Part shown: in pieces, positions 54,782 to 59,929 of the stretch | Layout of the letters: each line of letters begins with the position of its first letter | How positions within the stretch are numbered: position 1 is the stretch's first letter | Assembly (NCBI RefSeq): GCF_018614875.1 | Contig: NZ_JAGGNW010000024.1 | Location: 1 to 59,929, forward strand | Reading direction: 5' to 3' | Source of the DNA: Variovorax paradoxus | Lineage (GTDB): Bacteria > Pseudomonadota > Gammaproteobacteria > Burkholderiales > Burkholderiaceae_C | DNA length: 59,929 nt | Made by a program: the position numbers and the translations under genes | Notes under the pieces: generated by a model | The model's database searches: none | Seen by the model: only the letters and a program-made list of their open reading frames with translations | What the model was told of the DNA's origin: nothing

Positions 54782-55078
54782 ATGAGCAGCACTTCCAGAA
54801 TCATTGCCGCACTTGCCCTCGGTGCCGCAGGCGCAGCCTTCGCGCAAGGCAACCCACCCACCACGGCGCCCGCCAATCCGGCCACGGCGGCAGGCCAGCA
54901 GAGTCCATCGGGCGGTCCCATGGGTACCACGGGCGTGACCCCGCAGAGCGGCGGCGCTTCTGGAACTACCGCGCCCGCGGCGCAGGCACCCACCGACACC
55001 AGCAGGAGCACCGGCACCACCATGGCCGCCTCGGGCGATACGCCGGCCGTGCGGCGTGCACGCGCCGACCGCAACTGA
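54782..55078 (+). CDS. Secreted low-complexity protein
   Basis: A 98-residue protein with a signal peptide (cleavage near AAFAQG) and a mature part almost wholly of Ala, Pro, Thr, Ser and Gly, ending VRRARADRN. CAGGAGA precedes the ATG. Such sequences are common periplasmic hypothetical proteins; no function can be assigned. It is followed after 38 bases by a transpeptidase gene on the same strand, possibly co-transcribed. Confidence 0.72.
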   Translation: MSSTSRIIAALALGAAGAAFAQGNPPTTAPANPATAAGQQSPSGGPMGTTGVTPQSGGASGTTAPAAQAPTDTSRSTGTTMAASGDTPAVRRARADRN

Positions 55079-55116
55079 ACGCGGGCCATCCCAGCCTCTT
55101 GCCGCACGGCCCATTC

Positions 55117-55752
55117 ATGAATGCCGTGAAATCCGGATCGAGCGCAGCGAGCGGGGCGCTCGCCGTGCTCGTTCCGCTCTTCCTCGTGCTGGCCCCGACC
55201 GCATCGGCGGCCGCTGCGGAAGATGCGCGGTGGCTCGCACGGGCGGCCGTTGCCGCAGCGGACAACCGGGCCGCGCCGTTCGCGGTCATCGACAAGAAGA
55301 ACGCGCGTGTGTTCGTCTTCGATGCAACTGGCCGGCTTCGGGGTTCGTCTCCCGTGCTGCTGGGACTCGCGCGCGGGGATGATTCCGTGCCGGGCATCGG
55401 CGAGCGCGAAATGGCCGGGATACGGCCCGAAGAGCGTACGACGCCGGCAGGGCGCTTCGAGACGGAGCCGGGCCGCAACACCAAGGGCGAAGACATCGTG
55501 TGGATCGATTACGACGCGGCCGTCTCCATGCACCGGGTGCGGGCCAACGTCAAGGCGGAGCGCCGCCTCGAGCGGCTCGCGTCGCCAACCGTGGCCGACA
55601 ACCGCATCTCCTATGGCTGCATCAACGTGCCTGCGGCCTTTTACGACACCTACATCCAGCCCGTTCTGGGCACGCGCCGGGGCGTGGTCTACGTGCTTCC
55701 GGAGACCATGAAAGCGCACCAACGCTTCGAATTCCTGGGCCGCTCCGAATAG
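55117..55752 (+). CDS. Secreted L,D-transpeptidase-like protein
   Basis: A 211-residue protein with a signal peptide (VPLFLVLAPTASAAAA). The catalytic region contains SMHRV and RISYGCINVPAAFY, i.e. His and Cys of the YkuD type, with AVIDKKNARVFVFDATG as the first strand pair. It is a smaller paralogue-type enzyme than the one at 50669. It may crosslink peptidoglycan or act on the preceding secreted protein. It converges on the kinase gene with a 6-base gap. Confidence 0.82.
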   Translation: MNAVKSGSSAASGALAVLVPLFLVLAPTASAAAAEDARWLARAAVAAADNRAAPFAVIDKKNARVFVFDATGRLRGSSPVLLGLARGDDSVPGIGEREMAGIRPEERTTPAGRFETEPGRNTKGEDIVWIDYDAAVSMHRVRANVKAERRLERLASPTVADNRISYGCINVPAAFYDTYIQPVLGTRRGVVYVLPETMKAHQRFEFLGRSE

Positions 55753-55758
55753 CGCCGC

Positions 55759-57492
55759 TCAGCCCCTGAGGCTGATCACGCCGAGCAGCACGACGAGCGC
55801 AATGCCCAGCAGCAAGGTGGCGCATTTCCAGAACACCACCGGGTTCTTGTCGAGTAGCGGCGTGCCGCGCCGGTTCAGAAAATCCGGGTGGGGCTGCCGC
55901 AGGTCCTGCACGAACTCCGACAGCGCTTCATGGCGCTTGAGGGGGTTGGGGTGCAGCGCCTTGCGGAGCACTTCGTCGATCCATGCCGGGGTGGCGCGCT
56001 GCGCATCCAGCGCGGAGCGGTACTGCAGGTTCCGCTGATCCGCGCGCGTACGGATGCGTGCGACCTGTGCGCCATACGGCAATCGGCCGGTCAGCATCTG
56101 GTAGACGATCACGGCCAGCGAGAACAGGTCGGACTGCGTCGAGCCGCCTTCGCCAACGAAGTATTCGGGTGCGGTGTATTGCACCGTGCCCAGCACCTGG
56201 GCCGGGTCGGCCAGCTTGCTGTCGCCCAGGCCCGCCACCCAGGCCGAGCCGAAGTCGATGATGCGCACCGTGCCCGTGCGGTCGATCATGATGTTCTCGG
56301 GCCGCAGGTCCTGGTGCAGCATCTCCATGCGATGGAAGGCCTGCAGGCCCTTGGCAAGCTGTTCCACGATGCCGCGCACCGACTCCAGGCTCGGGCGCGG
56401 GTTGTCGACCATCCATTGCGCCAGCGTCTGCCCGTCGACGAACTCCGTGGCCACGTAGAGGTAGCTGCGCTTGCGGTCCGGAACGTGCGGCTTGAGCACG
56501 TGCGCGCTGTCGATGCGCCGCGCCACCCACTCTTCGAGCAGGAAGCGGTCGAGGTGGGCCTCGTCGTTCTGCAGATCGACGGACGGCGTCTTGAGCACGA
56601 CGCTTTGGCCCGTATCGTCGTCCACCGCCAGGTAGATGTGGCTGCGATGGCTGTGATGCAGGTCGCGCACGATGGTGTAGCCGTCGAAGCGCATGCGCGC
56701 CTCGAGCACGGGCGGCAGTTGCAGCGCCGCGCGTTGCGCCTGGAGCTCGTTGAGCTCGCCATCGGGCAGTTCGTCGACCCGCACGATCTGCACCGTCAGG
56801 TTGTCGGGGCTGCCGCGCCGGTACGCTTCCTCGACGATGCTTCTTGCCGCGGCATCCAGGTCGCCGGGGTGGGCATCCAGCGCGGCCCTGATGACCGCCG
56901 CGTCCACATGTTCGTGGACGCCGTCGGAGGTCAGCAGGAAGACATTGCCTTTTTCGATGGCGACGGCCTGGTAGTCGATCTCCACATGCGGGCCCACGCC
57001 CAGCGCCCGGCTCAGATAGCTGTGCCCGTCCGCCACCAGGACGCGATGGTCTTCGGTCAGCTGCTCGAGCGATTGCGCAAGCCAGCGGTAGACGCGCGTG
57101 TCGCCCACGTGGAAGACGTGCGCCGTGGTCGACTTGAAGATCACGGCGCTGAACGTGCAGACGTAGCCGCGGTCCTTGTCGAAGCGGCCGCCGCCGTTCT
57201 GGGTCTGCGCGTGCAGCCACGCGTTGGTGGCCGTGAGCACGCGTTGCGCCGAGCGGCTCACGCTCCACGCGTCCGAGGTGCAGTAGTAGTCGGTCAGGAA
57301 GCTGCGGACCGCCGACTCGCTGGCCACGTGGCTGACGTCGCTGCTGCTGATGCCGTCCGCAATTGCAACGGCCACGCCCTTCGCGCTGCGACTCGGCGCC
57401 TGCGGCAGGGCGGCGCCGTGGAAGTCCTGGTTGGAATCCTTGCGTCCCTTGTCGGAGTGCTGGCCGATGGAAACCGCGAGCCCGGAGCGCAT
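55759..57492 (-). CDS. PP2C phosphatase-Ser/Thr kinase fusion
   Basis: A 577-residue protein. Residues 1-245 form a PP2C phosphatase (GQHSDKGRKDSNQD, AIADGISSSDVS, HVGDTRVYR, LTSDGVHEH, GSPDNLTVQIVRVDE). Residues 270-530 form a Hanks-type kinase with Lys in VVLKTP, the catalytic loop HQDLRPEN (Arg in place of the usual Lys) and DFGSAW. A C-terminal membrane anchor (CATLLLGIALVVLLGVI) ends it. The same fusion occurs beside nitrite/nitrate assimilation genes in other proteobacteria. It is the last gene of the nir operon, 22 bases after the channel gene. Its target is unknown. Confidence 0.88.
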   Translation of the reverse strand: MRSGLAVSIGQHSDKGRKDSNQDFHGAALPQAPSRSAKGVAVAIADGISSSDVSHVASESAVRSFLTDYYCTSDAWSVSRSAQRVLTATNAWLHAQTQNGGGRFDKDRGYVCTFSAVIFKSTTAHVFHVGDTRVYRWLAQSLEQLTEDHRVLVADGHSYLSRALGVGPHVEIDYQAVAIEKGNVFLLTSDGVHEHVDAAVIRAALDAHPGDLDAAARSIVEEAYRRGSPDNLTVQIVRVDELPDGELNELQAQRAALQLPPVLEARMRFDGYTIVRDLHHSHRSHIYLAVDDDTGQSVVLKTPSVDLQNDEAHLDRFLLEEWVARRIDSAHVLKPHVPDRKRSYLYVATEFVDGQTLAQWMVDNPRPSLESVRGIVEQLAKGLQAFHRMEMLHQDLRPENIMIDRTGTVRIIDFGSAWVAGLGDSKLADPAQVLGTVQYTAPEYFVGEGGSTQSDLFSLAVIVYQMLTGRLPYGAQVARIRTRADQRNLQYRSALDAQRATPAWIDEVLRKALHPNPLKRHEALSEFVQDLRQPHPDFLNRRGTPLLDKNPVVFWKCATLLLGIALVVLLGVISLRG

Positions 57493-57514
57493 CGTCGTGC
57501 GATGGCGCGCAGGT

Positions 57515-58327
57515 TCAGCGGACGACGCGCTTGGGCGCCGTGCGCACGTGGGTGGCGTACAGCGTCAGGCCGGTGAATGACAGGCCGCCGACGAGGTTGC
57601 CCAGCACGGTCGGGATCTCGTTCCAGACGATGTAGTCCATGATCGAAAAATTGCCTCCCATGAGCATCGCCGACGGAAACAGGAACATGTTGACCACCGA
57701 GTGCTCGAACACCATGAAGAAGAACACCATGATCGGCATCCACATGGCCAGCACCTTGCCGGTCACCGAGGTGGAGATCATCGCACCGACCACGCCGGTG
57801 GACACCATCCAGTTGCACAGCATGCCGCGCACGAAGAGCGTCAGCATGCCCGCCGCGCCGTGGCTGGAGTAGCCCAGGGTGCGCGCCTCGCCGATCGTGG
57901 CGATCACCTGGCCGACCTTGTCGGGCGGGCTCGTGAAGCCGAAGGTGAAGACGATCGCCATCAGCACGGCCACGAGAAAGGCACCGAGGAAATTGCCGAC
58001 GAAGACCAGCCCCCAGTTGCGCAGCACACCGCCGAGGGTCACGCCCGGGCGCTTGTCGATCAACGCGAGCGGCGTCAGCACGAACACGCCGGTCAAGAGG
58101 TCGAAGCCGAGCAGGTAGAGCATGCAGAAGCCGACGGGAAACAGGATCGCCCCGATGATCGAATAGCCGGTCTGCACGTTGATGGTGACGGCGAACACAG
58201 CCGCCAGCGCGAGGATCGCGCCCGCCATGAAGGCGCGGATGAGCGTGTCCCGCGTGGACATGAAGATCTTGGATTCACCGGCGTCCACCATCTTGGTGAC
58301 GAATTCGGAGGGCTGCAGGTAGGCCAT
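57515..58327 (-). CDS. nirC: Formate/nitrite transporter family channel (NirC-like)
   Basis: A 270-residue FNT-family membrane protein with six helices. The conserved His sits in FEHSVVNMFLFP, and the other signature pieces are GFDLLTGVFVLTPLAL and NWMVSTGVVGAM. It exchanges nitrite (or formate) with protons across the inner membrane. The neighbouring nirBD genes favour nitrite. ATG 58327 begins MAYLQPSEFV as expected; an upstream extension is not family-like. Confidence 0.88.
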   Translation of the reverse strand: MAYLQPSEFVTKMVDAGESKIFMSTRDTLIRAFMAGAILALAAVFAVTINVQTGYSIIGAILFPVGFCMLYLLGFDLLTGVFVLTPLALIDKRPGVTLGGVLRNWGLVFVGNFLGAFLVAVLMAIVFTFGFTSPPDKVGQVIATIGEARTLGYSSHGAAGMLTLFVRGMLCNWMVSTGVVGAMISTSVTGKVLAMWMPIMVFFFMVFEHSVVNMFLFPSAMLMGGNFSIMDYIVWNEIPTVLGNLVGGLSFTGLTLYATHVRTAPKRVVR

Positions 58328-58385
58328 GGCGTTTACTTTTTTGAGTTGGAGAGAGAAGCTGAACGGAAAGGGGAGGGGCCGGCGC

Positions 58386-59237
58386 TCAGGCGGCCTTCTC
58401 CAGCGCGGGCTGCGCGGAGGAAGTGGCGGCCGCGAGTCCTTGCAGCACATCGCCGACCACGATGATCGAGGGGCTGCACAGGCCGTGGTCGGCAATCGTG
58501 CGCTGCAGCGTCGCCAGCGTGCCGACGGCGTGCCGTTGCAGCGGCAGGCTGGCGTTCTGGACCACCACGACGGGGGTCGCCGGCGGCAGTCCGCTCAGCA
58601 GTTCGTCCTGGATCGAGCCGGCGCTCGACACGCCCATGTAGATGACCAGCGTCAGGCGCGCCGAATGGGCCGTGGCGGCCAGCGTGCGCCAGTCGGGGCC
58701 GGGAGCGCCGGGCTTGGCATGCCCGGTGATGAACACCACGCCCTGCGCATGCGCGCGATGCGTCAGCGGCACGCCGAGCGAAGTCAGCCCGGCCAGCCCG
58801 GCCGTGATGCCGTTCACCACTTCCACATGAATGCCGGCCTGCGCCAGGTGCTCGACCTCTTCGCCGCCGCGGCCGAAGATGAAGGGGTCGCCGCCCTTGA
58901 GGCGGACCACGTGCTCGCCTTCGCGAACCGCCATGATCATCAGCCGTTCGATGAAGCTCTGCGGCGTGCTCTTGCAGCCGCCGCGCTTGCCGACATGGAT
59001 CACGCGTGCGCCGGGCGCTGCCATGGCGACGATGTCGTCGCTGACCAGGTCGTCGACGAGCAGCACGGTGGCCGACTGGATCGCCCTGAGCGCCTTCAGC
59101 GTGAGCAGTTCAGGATCGCCGGGGCCGGCACCGACGAGGGTGCAGCGGCCCAGCAGCACAGGGTGCGCGCCGGGTCCGCGATCGGCAGCCGCTGCGGCAT
59201 GCATCGCAGGGGTCGAGGAAGTCAGAGTGAGGCTCAT
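58386..59237 (-). CDS. cobA: Uroporphyrinogen-III C-methyltransferase
   Basis: A 283-residue SAM-dependent methyltransferase that converts uroporphyrinogen III to precorrin-2, the first step to siroheme. Motifs include LVGAGPGDPELLTLKAL, the conserved RLKGGDPFIFGRGGEE and GITAGLAGLTS. It lacks the dehydrogenase/chelatase domain of CysG. In this operon it supplies siroheme for NirB. A 14-base gap follows nirD. The N-terminal 25 residues are a non-conserved Ala-rich lead; a later start cannot be excluded. Confidence 0.9.
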   Translation of the reverse strand: MSLTLTSSTPAMHAAAAADRGPGAHPVLLGRCTLVGAGPGDPELLTLKALRAIQSATVLLVDDLVSDDIVAMAAPGARVIHVGKRGGCKSTPQSFIERLMIMAVREGEHVVRLKGGDPFIFGRGGEEVEHLAQAGIHVEVVNGITAGLAGLTSLGVPLTHRAHAQGVVFITGHAKPGAPGPDWRTLAATAHSARLTLVIYMGVSSAGSIQDELLSGLPPATPVVVVQNASLPLQRHAVGTLATLQRTIADHGLCSPSIIVVGDVLQGLAAATSSAQPALEKAA

Positions 59238-59251
59238 GGGGGCTCGGCTGC

Positions 59252-59659
59252 TCAGGCGGTGGTGTCTTCGGGCAGGCAGGCGCGGTTCGCCGGACCTGCG
59301 ACGGGGCGCGCCAGTTCGAGCGCATGCGTCGCGAGCTCGTCCGCGTCCAGATGCACCACGCCTTCGGCCACCTTCACCGCAAACTTCGGCACGCACCCCT
59401 CGTCGGGTGATTTGGCGCAGCCGTCGTCCAGCCCGATGGCCCAGTTGTGCAGCGGACACGCCACGCTGGTGCCGAACACGATGCCCTGGGAGAGCGGACC
59501 GCCCTTGTGCGGGCAGCGGTCCAGCAGCGCGAAGACCTGGTCCTCGGAATTGCGGAACACGGCGACGTCCACGCCCGTGGGGCGCGCCACGCGGCGAGCG
59601 CCGAGCACCGGGATGTCCTCGACGCGGCAGATCACCTGCCATTCGTTGTTGTCGTTCAT
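59252..59659 (-). CDS. nirD: Nitrite reductase small subunit (NirD)
   Basis: A 135-residue Rieske-fold small subunit of NADH-dependent assimilatory nitrite reductase. The full Rieske ligand set is kept: Cys49-x-His51 (CPHKGGPL) and Cys68-x2-His71 (CPLHNWAI). This contrasts with enterobacterial NirD, which lacks the cluster. GGAGAAA precedes the ATG. It lies 22 bases after nirB. Confidence 0.9.
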   Translation of the reverse strand: MNDNNEWQVICRVEDIPVLGARRVARPTGVDVAVFRNSEDQVFALLDRCPHKGGPLSQGIVFGTSVACPLHNWAIGLDDGCAKSPDEGCVPKFAVKVAEGVVHLDADELATHALELARPVAGPANRACLPEDTTA

Positions 59660-59681
59660 GGGATGTTTCTCCTTTTTTTGT

Positions 59682-59929
59682 TCAGGCCGTCTGCGTGGCG
59701 CTGTCGACGACAGCCACCGGCGTGAACTGCCGCACATCCACCTGTGCCTGGCTCGATGCGAACCACGGATCGGGCTCCCCATCGAGCGCGAACTGCAGCC
59801 GCTCCCACAACGCCTTGCGGCCCGTCGCATCCTCCAGGATCTTCTTCTTCACGTAATCCAGCCCGACCCGCCCGATGTAGTGCACCGTGCGCTCCAGGTA
59901 CCAGCCTTCCTCGCGGTACAGCTGCAGGA
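59682..59929 (-). CDS. nirB: Nitrite reductase large subunit (NirB), C-terminal part
   Basis: The open frame enters from the right edge and ends at 59682, giving the last 81 or so residues of NirB. LYREEGWYLERTVHYIGRVG followed by LDYVKKKILED is the conserved C-terminal region of the siroheme-dependent nitrite reductase. The FAD/NADH and siroheme/[4Fe-4S] domains lie beyond the window. It is upstream of nirD in the same operon. Confidence 0.88.
   Translation of the reverse strand, partial: LQLYREEGWYLERTVHYIGRVGLDYVKKKILEDATGRKALWERLQFALDGEPDPWFASSQAQVDVRQFTPVAVVDSATQTA

Overview
The window is high-GC DNA with dense, often overlapping genes. It looks like a chromosomal segment of a betaproteobacterium of the Comamonadaceae (Variovorax-like). 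This placement is inferred from a nag-type salicylate 5-hydroxylase cluster, a ccoI-ccoS-ccoNOQP-ccoGH cytochrome cbb3 locus with perfect FNR/Anr boxes, DUF5666/DUF6502 proteins, and a nitrite-assimilation locus with a fused phosphatase/kinase. No rRNA, tRNA, CRISPR array, insertion sequence or prophage was seen.

Layout. 1-188 is the tail of an unidentified gene. 241-2055 (-) is an exported GH28 polygalacturonase-like lipoprotein with a slippage-prone Ala-Ser repeat. 2376-9939 (+) is a long coupled metal-acquisition operon behind a Fur/Zur-like dyad: a small membrane protein, a ZnuCBA-type ABC transporter, a COG0523 GTPase frameshifted inside its CxCC metal motif, a TonB receptor and a PepSY protein. 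9798-11113 holds a Tat-type intradiol dioxygenase-like protein (-) and ThpR (+). 11110-15259 is a NahR/NagR-like regulator and divergent nagAa-nagG-nagH-nagAb-like genes. RidA and DUF72 proteins follow.

17008-20503 holds a two-component system, two CGTA-type operator candidates, a secreted HbpS/GlcG-like protein and an exported ankyrin protein. 20548-23467 holds PaiB-like, small anchored, TadA-hydrolase fusion and LdcA genes. 23994-24941 is a class III cyclase-FHA protein behind an AT-rich spacer. 24974-31565 (-) is a signalling operon: giant hybrid kinase, CheR, CheB, REC-kinase and REC. 31708-35567 is a DNA-repair block: a LexA box, a PD-(D/E)XK nuclease-DinG helicase, AlkB, and (opposite strand) UdgX with a small partner gene.

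35679-37920 is an aldo/keto reductase and a divergent AraC regulator. 37987-46310 is the cbb3 oxidase assembly and structural operon with two FNR boxes and a 29-codon ORF wedged between ccoH and a COG2836 gene. 46342-50672 holds phosphoketolase, BON, UspA and hemerythrin-like genes, with FNR-type sites in the UspA/hemerythrin promoter region. 50669-55752 holds two L,D-transpeptidases, a molybdenum-hydroxylase small-subunit remnant, DUF5666/DUF6502 and small low-complexity proteins. 55759-59929 (-) is nirB (partial), nirD, a uroporphyrinogen-III methyltransferase, an FNT-family nitrite channel and a PP2C-Ser/Thr kinase fusion.

Themes: metal acquisition, low-oxygen respiration, nitrite assimilation with siroheme synthesis, SOS-type repair, and multi-receiver signalling. 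The strongest candidates for something less described are the LexA-boxed nuclease-helicase/AlkB pair next to UdgX, the kinase/HbpS/ankyrin locus, the CheR-CheB-hybrid kinase operon, and the 29-codon ORF in the cbb3 operon.
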